From contig DHVZ01000011.1 of the NCBI GenBank assembly GCA_002412925.1, positions 225,228 through 289,227 on the forward strand: a DNA stretch of 64,000 nucleotides, written 5' to 3'. The notes beneath the pieces were generated by a model. The model was not told the origin of the DNA and did no database searches. It worked only from the letters and a program-made list of their open reading frames with translations. The translations under genes and the position numbers were made by a program. Shown piece by piece: positions 40,392 to 49,971 of this stretch (the first letter of the stretch is position 1; every line of letters begins with the position of its first letter). The DNA comes from Anaerolineales bacterium UBA5195 (GTDB lineage Bacteria; Chloroflexota; Anaerolineae; Anaerolineales; Villigracilaceae).

Positions 40392-41138
40392 ATGATAAAT
40401 AAAAGTCTATTTTCTAATCCAGCAATATATTTGATCGTTGTTGTTTATATTATCTTGAGTTTTATGACACTGGGGTTTGGAAATCAAGTCGCCAGTTGGA
40501 TGTTTGCAGAGGATCATTATTTTGAAAATGTTGGGGCACTTTCTTTTTTTGTAACCAGTGTGCTTTTTTTCTGGGCGTTCTTAACTGCCAGAAACCCTCA
40601 TAATACCCCCAAAGTATTTTGGCTAAAGCCATTGGTTTATTTGGCATTGGCCTTTATATTTTTTTTTGGCGCAGGAGAGGAAATAAGTTGGGGCCAGAGA
40701 ATATTTAATCTGCAAACCCCCGATTTGTTAAATGCTGTTAATAAACAAAATGAGATAACAATACATAATATTTCTATTGCCGGACATCAAATTCCGTTCG
40801 AGTTTTTTTTCGATGTTTTCTGGTTTTCTCTCGTAATTTTGCTGCCCATCCTTAGCAGGTATGTGAAGCCCATAAAACAATTTTTTGGCAGGTTTATGCC
40901 AATTGTGTCTTTAGGAATAGGCTTGTTGTTTTTATGTAACTATATCTTTGCCAAAGTGGCAAAAGCAATCTTTGTTACTGTTTATACCTTTGATTCGGTT
41001 CCTTTTATTCAGGCTGTTCAAGAAACGAAAGAAAGCAATTATGCTCTCTTATGGATACTGATTGCGCTCTTTGCGGTTTTAGAATTGAGTCATTCTGCCC
41101 ATGAGAATCAAGATCGATCACCTGCAACGCCATTGTAA
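40392..41138 (+). CDS. Conserved polytopic membrane protein of the polysaccharide locus
   Basis: Protein of 248 aa with six membrane helices. The conserved-looking stretch GAGEEISWGQRIFNLQTPDLL followed by NKQNEITIHN sits between helices 3 and 4 and is rich in charged residues. I do not recognise a function; proteins with this GEEISWGQ segment are often found near polysaccharide genes. AT-rich codon use. The ATG at 40392 follows TTTTGAGGCGATC. The two-hairpin element forms its leader. Confidence 0.75.
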   Translation: MINKSLFSNPAIYLIVVVYIILSFMTLGFGNQVASWMFAEDHYFENVGALSFFVTSVLFFWAFLTARNPHNTPKVFWLKPLVYLALAFIFFFGAGEEISWGQRIFNLQTPDLLNAVNKQNEITIHNISIAGHQIPFEFFFDVFWFSLVILLPILSRYVKPIKQFFGRFMPIVSLGIGLLFLCNYIFAKVAKAIFVTVYTFDSVPFIQAVQETKESNYALLWILIALFAVLELSHSAHENQDRSPATPL

Positions 41139-41199
41139 AAATTACTACTTTTACTCGGTAACCAGGTTTGCAGAAATGCTTTTGATGTAATCGCGATAA

Positions 41200-41314
41200 A
41201 TCAGTACTTCGCAAAAGTTGAAAGAATCCCCGATTTTGGGTGTGCGCGGCGGGCGTACACCCGCCGCGCACACCCAAAATCGGGTTTTTCCAAGAAGTTT
41301 CGTGAACGACTGAT
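41200..41314. repeat. MITE-like element, copy 9 (full length, 115 bp)
   Basis: Terminal inverted repeats ATCAGTACTTCGCAAAAG and TTTCGTGAACGACTGAT. The core has 25-bp perfect arms (41229-41253 and 41260-41284) around CGTACA. Ends 35 bp before the next start codon. Confidence 0.78.
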
Positions 41315-41348
41315 TTTACAAGTTTTGGGAAAAGGAATTTTTGCCACA

Positions 41349-42542
41349 ATGGTTGATGAGCCTCAAAATGCAAATACCATAATTTTCCAGGCCTATAATG
41401 CTTTTGAAAACCCAGATTTTGTGAAGACAATTTGGCTCACCATGTCGAATAAATGCCCGCATAGTTTTTTTTCTTCGTGGGGCTGGATATCGACCTGGAT
41501 CAAGAGCTTGCCTTCAAAGAGCGATATTCGTTTTATTGTTGGCTATGCAGGGAAAGAACCCGTTATTGCTTTTTTCTTTGGTTGTAAAAAAAGAAAAAAA
41601 TACGGCTTTCTGCCTTCGAAAATATTATCTCTAAACTCAACGGCAGATCCGTATTTTGATCAACTTTACATTGAATATAATTCAATGCTTGTCGATCCAT
41701 CTATTTCACTAAATACCGATATTCTCTTTCGATTTCTAAACTCATTGAGTTGGGATGAGTTTAGTTTCCCTGGCGTCTCGGCAGGTTTTGTTTCAGGGAT
41801 CAACTTACCCGAAAAGAATGCTGGGCGGGATTTTTATCTCAGCGTGGATGAGACGACAAATTGTTTTTTTGTTGAATTGCAAAAAATTAGAGAAGCGGGA
41901 ATGGATTTTTACAAGCTGCTTAGCGCAAATAAACGCAGCCAAATCCGTAGGTCAATCAAACAATATGAAATTGATGGCGGTATTCAAATCTGTGAAGCAG
42001 CCAGTGCTGAAGAAGCTTTATCAAGCTTGGATAGTTTGGCTATATTACACCAGCGAGAGTGGCAAAAAAAGGGAAAGCCCGGCGCTTTTTCCAATAAATA
42101 CTTATATCAATTTCATAAGAGCCTGATTCGGGATCGGTTTGATAATCACGAAATCCAATTGTTACATATTTTTAACGAGAAAATGACGATAGGATATCTT
42201 TACAATTTTGTTTATCGCAACAATGTTTACTTTTACCAGTGTGGTTTTAATTATCTAGAGGAAAATATGTACCGCCCTGGGCTAGTTTCTCATTATTTTG
42301 CAATCATGCATAATGCAATGAAAAACATGGATACTTATGATTTCCTCGCTGGAGACTCGCCCTATAAAAGTAGTTTATCAACCAACTCAATGCCAATGTA
42401 TTGGGTCCGGCTGATAAAAGGCAGAAATCGGTTTTGGTTGGAAGAAAAAGTGACACAGCTCAAGTTAAAATTGAGATCAACTCCAATGCTCGAAAATAAC
42501 CTAAAAAAGGTTCGAAATTGGTTTGAACTGCAGAAAGGATAA
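41349..42542 (+). CDS. GNAT-fold acyl/aminoacyl transferase (CelD/FemAB-like)
   Basis: Protein of 397 aa. The C-terminal half has LLSANKRSQIRRSIKQYE, LHQREWQKKGKPGAFS, LLHIFNEKMTIGYLYNFVYRNNVYFYQCGFN and YDFLAGDSPYKSSL, matching the BioF2/CelD-like acetyltransferase family (Acetyltransf_6) common in polysaccharide loci. It probably acylates or aminoacylates a sugar or the polymer. The ATG at 41349 lies 11 bases after AAAGGAATTT; a TTG at 41325 is possible but less likely. Confidence 0.8.
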   Translation: MVDEPQNANTIIFQAYNAFENPDFVKTIWLTMSNKCPHSFFSSWGWISTWIKSLPSKSDIRFIVGYAGKEPVIAFFFGCKKRKKYGFLPSKILSLNSTADPYFDQLYIEYNSMLVDPSISLNTDILFRFLNSLSWDEFSFPGVSAGFVSGINLPEKNAGRDFYLSVDETTNCFFVELQKIREAGMDFYKLLSANKRSQIRRSIKQYEIDGGIQICEAASAEEALSSLDSLAILHQREWQKKGKPGAFSNKYLYQFHKSLIRDRFDNHEIQLLHIFNEKMTIGYLYNFVYRNNVYFYQCGFNYLEENMYRPGLVSHYFAIMHNAMKNMDTYDFLAGDSPYKSSLSTNSMPMYWVRLIKGRNRFWLEEKVTQLKLKLRSTPMLENNLKKVRNWFELQKG

Positions 42543-42706
42543 TTTGATTCGATCAATGAATACCTGAGCTTCTTAATTTCTAAACGGATGATGTGAAAGT
42601 GAAGGCGGTTTCCCTTTCCGTGAAATTATATTCTTAGTGGTTGATCTCTGGTTTGAACAGGATACTATGGTCGACCAGAATAAAATAGTTGGCAGGTTAA
42701 CAGAGA

Positions 42707-43792
42707 ATGCATTTTCAAATCTTATTGTGGGTTGTTGCTAGCGTTTTGTTGATTGCATCCTGTGCGCCGAGCAGAAACCCTCAGACGCCTGGTGTAGATC
42801 AAGTAACTAATGCTCCACTTACTATTTCCCCACTTACTGCGGTTCCGCCAATTGAAGACTATGGTTGTTATCGCCCTTATGGAGAGGTTTCGATCTGGAA
42901 TGTGCCGCTGGATTGGTCAAAAGCCCGGTTTCACCCGAAGAGTGATGCCATGATGGATGCGTTTTTTAAAAGCGATTCATGGATTGGAGCCGACACAAGT
43001 CGATATGCTGCTAATATTTATTTTGTAACCAATAAAACACCTCTGCGTCCAGTAACTCTTTGGGTCAAGCGTAGTTTTCGAAATGCAATTGACGATTTTT
43101 CCGTTCAATTTGGTGAACCGGGTGCAACGGTCTGGGTGCCGCTCCCACAAGATGCCCAACCCGCTCCCGGTACAGACGGAGAATTGGTTGTGATTAATCA
43201 GGATACTGGGGAAGAATGGGGGGTGATGAATGGAGAAATTGATAATCAAGGACAGTGGTACGCTGGAGGAGTTTATCGATATCACATTCAAAATTCTGGA
43301 ATTCCTCCCAAAGGATTTGCACATCGAGGCGCTGGCATTGGAAGTTTTGCTGGAATTGTGAGACCTTGTGAAGTGGAGCGTGGATATATTGGGCATGCTG
43401 TCACCATCGCTTATGATTCTCCATGCGCACCAGAAGTGTGTCAGGCCAACAATTGGCCGGCCGTTGTTCCTCCATTTACCAAAACGGACGGAGAAGGCAG
43501 ATGGCAATTTGATATTCCTGAAGGCGCTCGCCTAGTCATCCGCCCAGAAATACCAAAAAATGAGATTGCCAAAGCTTGTTCTGGCGTAAAAGGTTGCATT
43601 GTTTGGGTGCTGAATATGCAGGAATACGGCGGTTTTATTGTTGACAACAGTGGTCACCCGAAAACCTATGCTGAGGGTGACGCCACGGCAAATTGGGATA
43701 ATAACGTCTGGTCTGCCGGAATGTTAAGGAATATCCCGCCTAGTTGGTATGCGGTGATTGATTGGAATTATCCGTCAACAACACTTCGTTAA
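42707..43792 (+). CDS. Secreted lipoprotein of unknown function
   Basis: Protein of 361 aa with a lipoprotein signal (LLIASC, Cys19), a Thr/Pro-rich linker and a globular domain of about 300 residues starting YGEVSIWNVPLDW. It has several aromatic and Gly-rich segments (FAHRGAGIGSFAGIVRP, RGYIGHAVTIAYDSPC) and five further cysteines. The IWNVP opening and GHAVTIA segment resemble extracellular proteins found in other bacteria, but I do not know a function. Likely a surface protein acting on, or carrying, the exopolysaccharide. Confidence 0.75.
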   Translation: MHFQILLWVVASVLLIASCAPSRNPQTPGVDQVTNAPLTISPLTAVPPIEDYGCYRPYGEVSIWNVPLDWSKARFHPKSDAMMDAFFKSDSWIGADTSRYAANIYFVTNKTPLRPVTLWVKRSFRNAIDDFSVQFGEPGATVWVPLPQDAQPAPGTDGELVVINQDTGEEWGVMNGEIDNQGQWYAGGVYRYHIQNSGIPPKGFAHRGAGIGSFAGIVRPCEVERGYIGHAVTIAYDSPCAPEVCQANNWPAVVPPFTKTDGEGRWQFDIPEGARLVIRPEIPKNEIAKACSGVKGCIVWVLNMQEYGGFIVDNSGHPKTYAEGDATANWDNNVWSAGMLRNIPPSWYAVIDWNYPSTTLR

Positions 43793-44075
43793 GGATCTGT
43801 AAAAGAATAACTTCGCAGATTCGTTTTTAAGATTTGCGTCAGTGATGACTTTGTTTAAGGCTTCTTCCATAACCCCGTCAAGAATGCGGGTGAAAAAAAT
43901 GAAATGCAATTCGCCCCAAAAAGATTGGTCTTTGTGATCAAAAAACAAAAAATAAATGATATACTGATATAATTATGGATATATAAGGTCTGGTTAGGGT
44001 AACATCTAGGCCTTAGTATAGCGCTTGCTTATGTTAAACATAATTGCGATGAGCTTCTTAAAGGATTGAAAAAAC

Positions 44076-45536
44076 ATGTCTATCACGAAAAATGATTTTC
44101 TATACTTATTAATTTGTTTGTTTTTAGTCACGGCTGCGGTTCTGGCGATTGGAAGTCATGATCCTTCTGTTGGTTTATACGCTGTCTTGGGATCGGCAGG
44201 AATTGCCATGGTTATGGCAATAGTTATTAAGCCAAGTCTTGGTGCCAGTATCTTAATCATCGCCATCTTTACAAACATTTCCAGTTTGCTCACGAACAGG
44301 GGATACCCCGGCTTGATTAAACCTTTGGTGGTGGTTGTTTTCGCCGCCATTATGGTTCGCAATTATTACACCGGGCAAGCGCCGAAAAACCGTGCAAAGA
44401 CAGCCCGGATTGAGATGTTCCTGATATTTTATTTAGTAGCCGTTGCAATCTCCTATTTGGTGGCCTCAGACAAAGCTAGAGCGCTGGATGCCATCCTAGA
44501 TTTAGTCAAAGATATTGGGATTATCTACGCAGTTTTGTTCGCTTTACGGAAGCCAAGCGACTGGAAACAGGTAATCTGGGTCATTATTTTAACGACGGCA
44601 ATTGTGTCATTGTTTGGCGTTTACCAGGTTTTTACAGGGAATTATGCGCAAAATTTCTTTGGCTTGGCCGCTCATAAAGTGGATGGTTCAAATATACGCT
44701 TGGGAGGCCCGATTAGAGAACCCAATATGTGGGGACAGGTTGTTTTGGCGGTTATTCCCCTTATTATTTTCCGGATCATTCATGAACCTCGCAAAATAAC
44801 GAAACTATTCGGGGTGGGTATTTTGGGTATTCTATTAATAGAGTTGTTTAATACGTACAGCCGTGGCGCCTACTTGGGGTTGGTTGTCATAACGCTATTG
44901 ATTATGTTCGTGTTTGAGAAAAACTTTAACTTTAAACTGGCGCTTGTCAGTCTGGGAGCAGTTCTTCTGATTTTCTCGCTACTCCCTTCCAGTTATATCG
45001 AACGTTTTGCCAGTTTGGCATCTCTTTCTCCAGCGACTGAGAATGGCATCTATCAGGACAGTTCCTTCCGTGGGCGTAGCAGTGAACTTCTGACAGGCCT
45101 AAGCATTGTTGCCCGGAATCCGATTTTAGGTGTTGGCGCTGGGAATTATCCAAATAATTACCAAAAATACTCTCAGGAGATTGGGATTGAGTTGCGCTCT
45201 GAAGAGCGCGATGCGCATTCTCTATACTTACAAATAGCGGCGGAAACAGGCATATTGGGACTTTTTTCTTTTTTGGGTATCGTTGGTTCACTCTTGGTTG
45301 GTTTGTCCAAGGCAGTAAAATCGATTGAACACCTTCCCCAATATCAGACTTGGTTTCCCTGGATTAACGCACTCATGGTAGCGATTCTGGGTTATTTGGT
45401 GGCGGCCTTCTTCTTACATGGAGCGTATATCCGTTATTTTTGGATATTGATTTCTCTAGCGATTACGGCCATTCAATTAACTGACGAACTGCATAAAAAC
45501 GCCAAATACCCGATACCTCGTGAGTCTGATCTTTGA
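44076..45536 (+). CDS. O-antigen ligase/polymerase family membrane protein (Wzy-like)
   Basis: Protein of 486 aa with about twelve membrane helices and a large outer loop holding the Wzy_C signature RGRSSELLTGLSIVARNPILGVGAGNYPNNY, ending with EERDAHSLYLQIAAETGILG. This family polymerises or ligates lipid-linked polysaccharide repeats outside the membrane. Position beside a flippase favours a polymerase. ATG at 44076 after AAAGGATTGAAAAAAC; a TATAAT box at 43968-43973 may be its promoter. Confidence 0.88.
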   Translation: MSITKNDFLYLLICLFLVTAAVLAIGSHDPSVGLYAVLGSAGIAMVMAIVIKPSLGASILIIAIFTNISSLLTNRGYPGLIKPLVVVVFAAIMVRNYYTGQAPKNRAKTARIEMFLIFYLVAVAISYLVASDKARALDAILDLVKDIGIIYAVLFALRKPSDWKQVIWVIILTTAIVSLFGVYQVFTGNYAQNFFGLAAHKVDGSNIRLGGPIREPNMWGQVVLAVIPLIIFRIIHEPRKITKLFGVGILGILLIELFNTYSRGAYLGLVVITLLIMFVFEKNFNFKLALVSLGAVLLIFSLLPSSYIERFASLASLSPATENGIYQDSSFRGRSSELLTGLSIVARNPILGVGAGNYPNNYQKYSQEIGIELRSEERDAHSLYLQIAAETGILGLFSFLGIVGSLLVGLSKAVKSIEHLPQYQTWFPWINALMVAILGYLVAAFFLHGAYIRYFWILISLAITAIQLTDELHKNAKYPIPRESDL

Positions 45537-47017
45537 TAGATGACCTGGTTTTACCCAAAGATAATAGCCAGATCACCCGAAAGGCTGGCCGGGGTATCTT
45601 CTGGAATTTTTTGACCTATGGCTTGGGCAAAGGGGTGATATTGCTGACTACCTCGATCCTGGCCCGTTTGCTAACAAAAGGTGATTTTGGACTGGTTGCA
45701 ATCGCCGTGGTTGCAATCAATTACCTCTCAGTTGTTAAAGACTTGGGGCTTGGGGTAGCCCTTATTCAGCGGCGAGAGGATGTAAATGAGGCCGCCAATA
45801 CAGTCTTTACCATAAACCTGGCGCTGGGCTTATTTTTGTCTGCTATTGTAATTCCGTTGGCGCCTGTCTTTGCCATCTATTTCAACGACCCAATGATCAC
45901 CCCTGTTTTACGGTGGTTGGGCGTTTCTTTTGCCATCAACGCGCTTGGATCGGTTCATGTTATCTGGCTGATGCGTGAATTGGATTATCGCCGTAAATTT
46001 ATTCCTGATATGGGGAATACGATTGTTAAAGGAGTTACATCTATTGGATTAGCCTACGCCGGTTTTGGCGTTTGGGCCCTGGTGTATGGTCAGATTTTGG
46101 GCGCGCTTGCTTCTGTGATTCTGGTTTGGATTATTCTACCCTGGCGGCCACGCCTGACTGTGAATAAAAAAATCACCGGCACGTTAATGAAATTCGGTGT
46201 TTCTGTGACAGGAGGAGATATTCTTAGTGTGTTCATTGACAATGTCGACTATGTGATTGTTGGGCGGTTGTTTGGTTTGGAGGCTTTGAGTGTCTACACA
46301 CTGGCTTATCGATTGCCGGAGATGCTTTTGATTGGCAATTTATGGGTCATGGGAGGGGTTACCTTTCCAGCCTTTTCATCAATTCAAAATCAACCCGAGG
46401 AAATGCGCCGCGGGGTTCTCGCCTCGGTGCGCTTGATCCAATTGATCGCTGTTCCAATTTCCTTGGGTCTCTTAATCGCGGCTGACCCAATCGTCAGGGT
46501 GGTTTTCGGTGAACAATGGCTTGATGCTATTCCTGTGTTGCGTGTCTTGGCTATTTTTGCCTGGGTTTATTCGATCGGTTATCATATCGGAGATGTCTAT
46601 AAAGCCATTGGACGGCCGGATATCCTATTTAAGCTGACAGTGATGACGTTGATCGTGATCATTCCTGCCATCTTGATTGGTTCCAATTATGGGATGCTTG
46701 GGATTGCCTGGGGGCATTTAGTTGCTGTCCTTATCCGGCGCATCATCAGTTTGACCCTCGCAACCCGATTTATCAAGGTTTCCATTATTGACATTATCAA
46801 AGAGCTAAAACCCTCTTTTCTTGGGGCTTTAGCAATGGCGCCTATCACCTTGGCTGTCTTATACTTGACGATGAATATAAATCCATTTGTTCAACTCCCG
46901 CTCGTTGTCCTAGCCGGGGCTATTAGTTACCTGTCCGTTTTATGGTGGGTAGAGCGAGATAACCTTTTTCGTTTGGCACGCGCAGTTGGTTCTCGGCGCG
47001 AAACCTCTCCCGATTAA
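45533..47017 (+). CDS. Polysaccharide flippase (Wzx/MOP family, WzxC-like)
   Basis: Protein of 494 aa with about fourteen membrane helices. Family segments: GRGIFWNFLTYGLGKGVILLTTSILARLLTKGDFGLVA, LGLGVALIQRRED and MIWLMRELDYRRKF-like stretches. It flips lipid-linked repeats across the membrane. The start appears to be a TTG at 45533 overlapping the upstream stop (TTGA); no nearby in-frame ATG exists before the conserved N-terminus, so translation is probably coupled. Confidence 0.9.
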   Translation: MIDDLVLPKDNSQITRKAGRGIFWNFLTYGLGKGVILLTTSILARLLTKGDFGLVAIAVVAINYLSVVKDLGLGVALIQRREDVNEAANTVFTINLALGLFLSAIVIPLAPVFAIYFNDPMITPVLRWLGVSFAINALGSVHVIWLMRELDYRRKFIPDMGNTIVKGVTSIGLAYAGFGVWALVYGQILGALASVILVWIILPWRPRLTVNKKITGTLMKFGVSVTGGDILSVFIDNVDYVIVGRLFGLEALSVYTLAYRLPEMLLIGNLWVMGGVTFPAFSSIQNQPEEMRRGVLASVRLIQLIAVPISLGLLIAADPIVRVVFGEQWLDAIPVLRVLAIFAWVYSIGYHIGDVYKAIGRPDILFKLTVMTLIVIIPAILIGSNYGMLGIAWGHLVAVLIRRIISLTLATRFIKVSIIDIIKELKPSFLGALAMAPITLAVLYLTMNINPFVQLPLVVLAGAISYLSVLWWVERDNLFRLARAVGSRRETSPD

Positions 47018-47065
47018 AACATTAAATCCGAATTTACAAGCGTTTATCTCCTGATTGTTCAATTT

Positions 47066-47761
47066 ATGCAAAGCACCCACCAAGCGAAACTTTTAGAGCC
47101 ATTATCGTCCCCGAATAACAGTGTGGACTGGCGTTTTTTATTGCCGATTTTGCCAGAGAGCAAAATCCTCATTGTTGGGCAAAGCTGTGATGATTTCACT
47201 CGTTTATTTAACAAATTGGGAATTGAAGCCATTCCATGGGATTATGACTTTTCCAATTCAATCAAGGCTCCTCTCTTCCCGGTGACACAATTTGATATCG
47301 TGGCAGTCCCGCATGGATTCCCAGGGAAAGATTTATCGAGTAACCCGCAACACCACCTGGAGATTTATCAAACCATGCAGTTCTTGCTAAAACCAGGAGG
47401 AATCATTCTGGTCGGCTTTTCAAATAACCTGGGAATCCGAAGAAAATTTACCCCGGGTACGTATTCTTCCACCGTAGCCCAGACGACACGACTTTTCCAA
47501 AAAGCGGGATTCAAGGAGGTTAAGTTCTATGGGGCCATTCCGAACCTGTCCATGCCTGATTACATCTTTCCAATAACGCGGCAGACCATTGGATTTATAC
47601 TCGAGCATCGATATCGTACCAAACTATCGGCGCGTTTATTGCGCTGGCTGTATAACCCCATATTTACTGCTGGATTCTCCCATTTTTTTACATCCTATTT
47701 TGCCGTTGCAGTTGCGCCAACTGCCAGTAGCGAAAACCGGTTTCAAGTGAATGCCCACTAA
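47066..47761 (+). CDS. Methyltransferase-like protein
   Basis: Protein of 231 aa with a Rossmann-like core: KILIVGQSCDDFTRLFNKLG (SAM loop region), FDIVAVPHGFPG and FLLKPGGIILVGFSN, the last typical of class I methyltransferases. It may methylate a sugar of the polymer. The glycine-rich SAM motif is weak (VGQSCD). It overlaps the next gene by 11 bp. Confidence 0.68.
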   Translation: MQSTHQAKLLEPLSSPNNSVDWRFLLPILPESKILIVGQSCDDFTRLFNKLGIEAIPWDYDFSNSIKAPLFPVTQFDIVAVPHGFPGKDLSSNPQHHLEIYQTMQFLLKPGGIILVGFSNNLGIRRKFTPGTYSSTVAQTTRLFQKAGFKEVKFYGAIPNLSMPDYIFPITRQTIGFILEHRYRTKLSARLLRWLYNPIFTAGFSHFFTSYFAVAVAPTASSENRFQVNAH

Positions 47762-48797
47762 AATGGCCTCATTTATTGATGATCTTTCAGCTTACGTATT
47801 GTCATTGTGTTTAAAAGATCGCCAGCCATTCTCTTCCCCCTTCAATTGGACAATCCTGTCGAATGGAGGGGCAGACTATCACGATAGCATTATCTTGTTC
47901 GGTTTTGAAGGCGAAAAGTTAATTCCTTCACTGGTTGCAAAAACGCCTCGCCTGCCAGAAAATGGCTGGGCCTTGCAGGCTGAGTACGACCGCCTGGTTG
48001 ATTTGTGGATATTTTTGGGCCCAGAAGCCGCATTGTGTTTGCCACAGCCGATCGCAATGGTTACACTCCGGAAACAACCTGTATTGATCATTTCTTACGT
48101 GCATGGCGAAAGCCTGTTACGGATGTCAAAAAAGGTGCTTTGGGAAAACCCGCGACGAGTACTGGCCTTGGCAGTTGATGCCGCGAGATCTTTGCGAGAT
48201 ATATTGGATCAGACTGCCACATCACTCGCAAAAGGCGAGCAGATTTCATCGGATTTTCCGCAAAAAGTGGATAAATTCAAAGAATTGTATTCTTTGACGG
48301 AAAGCGAGAATCGGGTTATCGCAGATTTGCTCGAACGGCTGGAGACGGTTCGGGCCAGGGCCAGTCATAAAGTTCTCATTCAGGGTGATTTCTGGCATGG
48401 AAATATGATCCGCGAAGCGCATCATGGTCATTTGATGTTTGTAGATTGGCAATATTCCCGTTGGGTAACGGATGTCAGTCTAGATGTCTATTTATTTTTA
48501 CTCGCCGCTGCCTTGGCGTCTGTTCCAAAAGATTCGGCGGATGAAAAGGTACGAGGTGCAGTCAAAATCTTGCGAAACTGGCAAGCCGATATCATCCCTG
48601 CTTATCTGGCGGCCTTTGGGAAACCCACTGGATATACCTTGTTGCCAATTAAAGAGGGTATGTTAGTCTGTTGTATTGAGAAAGCTGTCCGTGCCAGCAT
48701 GGATTTTGGCTATCATCAAGCAGATGATCAAATTTGGCGATTTATTTTTGCTGAAATTAGCAGCTGGCAAGAAGAAAGCAGATCAGTCCATGTTTAA
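47751..48797 (+). CDS. Phosphotransferase of the APH/choline kinase fold
   Basis: Protein of 348 aa. Kinase-like signature QGDFWHGNMI (catalytic Asp and Asn) and LMFVDWQYSRW (metal-binding Asp), with an N-lobe VAKTPRLPENGWALQAEYDRL. In polysaccharide loci such enzymes may phosphorylate a sugar or lipid intermediate; an antibiotic-resistance role is not supported. The start at 47751 or 47763 is uncertain. It overlaps the following glycosyltransferase by 8 bp. Confidence 0.78.
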   Translation: MPTKMASFIDDLSAYVLSLCLKDRQPFSSPFNWTILSNGGADYHDSIILFGFEGEKLIPSLVAKTPRLPENGWALQAEYDRLVDLWIFLGPEAALCLPQPIAMVTLRKQPVLIISYVHGESLLRMSKKVLWENPRRVLALAVDAARSLRDILDQTATSLAKGEQISSDFPQKVDKFKELYSLTESENRVIADLLERLETVRARASHKVLIQGDFWHGNMIREAHHGHLMFVDWQYSRWVTDVSLDVYLFLLAAALASVPKDSADEKVRGAVKILRNWQADIIPAYLAAFGKPTGYTLLPIKEGMLVCCIEKAVRASMDFGYHQADDQIWRFIFAEISSWQEESRSVHV

Positions 48798-49971
48798 AGA
48801 TAACATCAGTGATCTTCTGGGGCAGCGTAAATACAACATCGTTTTTTTTATCGATGGGCTTGGCATGGGTGGCGCCGAGCGTCTGATGGTGCCTATCTTA
48901 AGAAACCTGAGCAGAGAGCATTTTGCTCCTCGTGTTTGCGCTTTTCAGATTCGAAATGGCAACCCTGTTGCAGAGGACCTGTGCGCATTAGGGATCCCAG
49001 TTGATTTGCTTCCAATCCCTTATCTGAGGGACCTAACAGCGCTACCTCGCCTGTATAAGTACCTAAAAACTGTTAAGGCTGATTTGGTTCACACGCAACT
49101 TGAATTCGCTGACATTCTGGGGAACATAGCTGCAAAATTGTTGCGATTGCCGAGTGTTTCGACGATTCACACCATGCCATCGCAAGAAATGAAAATAAAA
49201 TCGAAGGTGCACCAAGATATCGAATTTTTCTCTTTGCGTAATTTTTGTGATCTCACCATTTCAGTTTCTGAAGAGGCCCGTCAGTTCTATTTGGGGATCA
49301 GTAAAGCTCCTCAAAGTACACTTCGAACCATCTACAATGGGATTGATCTGGATAATTTTGCAAATCTAGATTATGGGCGTGAACGCGCAACGGTGCGCCG
49401 GGAGTTTGGGGTCCCAAGTGATGCAAAATTGTTGACCACGGTAGCGGTTTTGCGTGAGTTAAAAGGAATCCAGTTTATGATTCGGGCGTTGCCTGCCATT
49501 TTATTGGCGGACCCAAGTGTATATTATCTCCTGGTTGGGGAGGGTTCTTATCGCGAGGCGCTTGAGGAGGAAGTGGATAAAGTAGGTGTTAAGGATCGCG
49601 TGATTTTTACCGGACAAAGAAATGACATTCCCCGGCTTTTAGCTGCCAGCAATGTGTTTGTTCTACCCACGCTGACGGAAGCCTTGCCCACTGTCTTAGC
49701 GGAGGCGATGGCTGCTCGCCTGCCAATCATTGCCAGCGCGGTAGGCGGTGTTCCTGAAATGGTGACTGATGGTCAGAACGGTTGCCTGGTCCACCCATCT
49801 GAACCGCAAGAATTATCTCAAGCCTGTATCGCTTTATTAGCCGATATCGAAAAACAGAAAAGCATGGCTTTGGCGGGCTGGCAAATTGTTAATCAGAAGT
49901 TTAATATTCGAGAACAAGTCGAGCAATTAAAAACCATTTACCTTGATTTAATTAAAACCTATGAAAAATAA
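48790..49971 (+). CDS. Glycosyltransferase family 4
   Basis: GT-B enzyme of 393 aa: DGLGMGGAERLMVPILRNLS at the N-terminus, TTVAVLRELKGIQFMIRALP, VGEGSYREALEEEV and LPTLTEALPTVLAEAMAARLPIIASAVGGVPEMV in the donor-binding half. The ATG at 48790 overlaps the kinase-fold gene stop; an upstream frame to 48676 lies wholly in that gene. The stop overlaps the next transferase by 11 bp. Confidence 0.9.
   Translation: MFKDNISDLLGQRKYNIVFFIDGLGMGGAERLMVPILRNLSREHFAPRVCAFQIRNGNPVAEDLCALGIPVDLLPIPYLRDLTALPRLYKYLKTVKADLVHTQLEFADILGNIAAKLLRLPSVSTIHTMPSQEMKIKSKVHQDIEFFSLRNFCDLTISVSEEARQFYLGISKAPQSTLRTIYNGIDLDNFANLDYGRERATVRREFGVPSDAKLLTTVAVLRELKGIQFMIRALPAILLADPSVYYLLVGEGSYREALEEEVDKVGVKDRVIFTGQRNDIPRLLAASNVFVLPTLTEALPTVLAEAMAARLPIIASAVGGVPEMVTDGQNGCLVHPSEPQELSQACIALLADIEKQKSMALAGWQIVNQKFNIREQVEQLKTIYLDLIKTYEK

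Noticed and set aside
47751..48797. Kinase-fold protein as an aminoglycoside resistance gene
   Set aside because: Only the general APH fold motifs are seen. It lies inside a polysaccharide operon with overlaps on both sides, which points to a sugar or lipid substrate.
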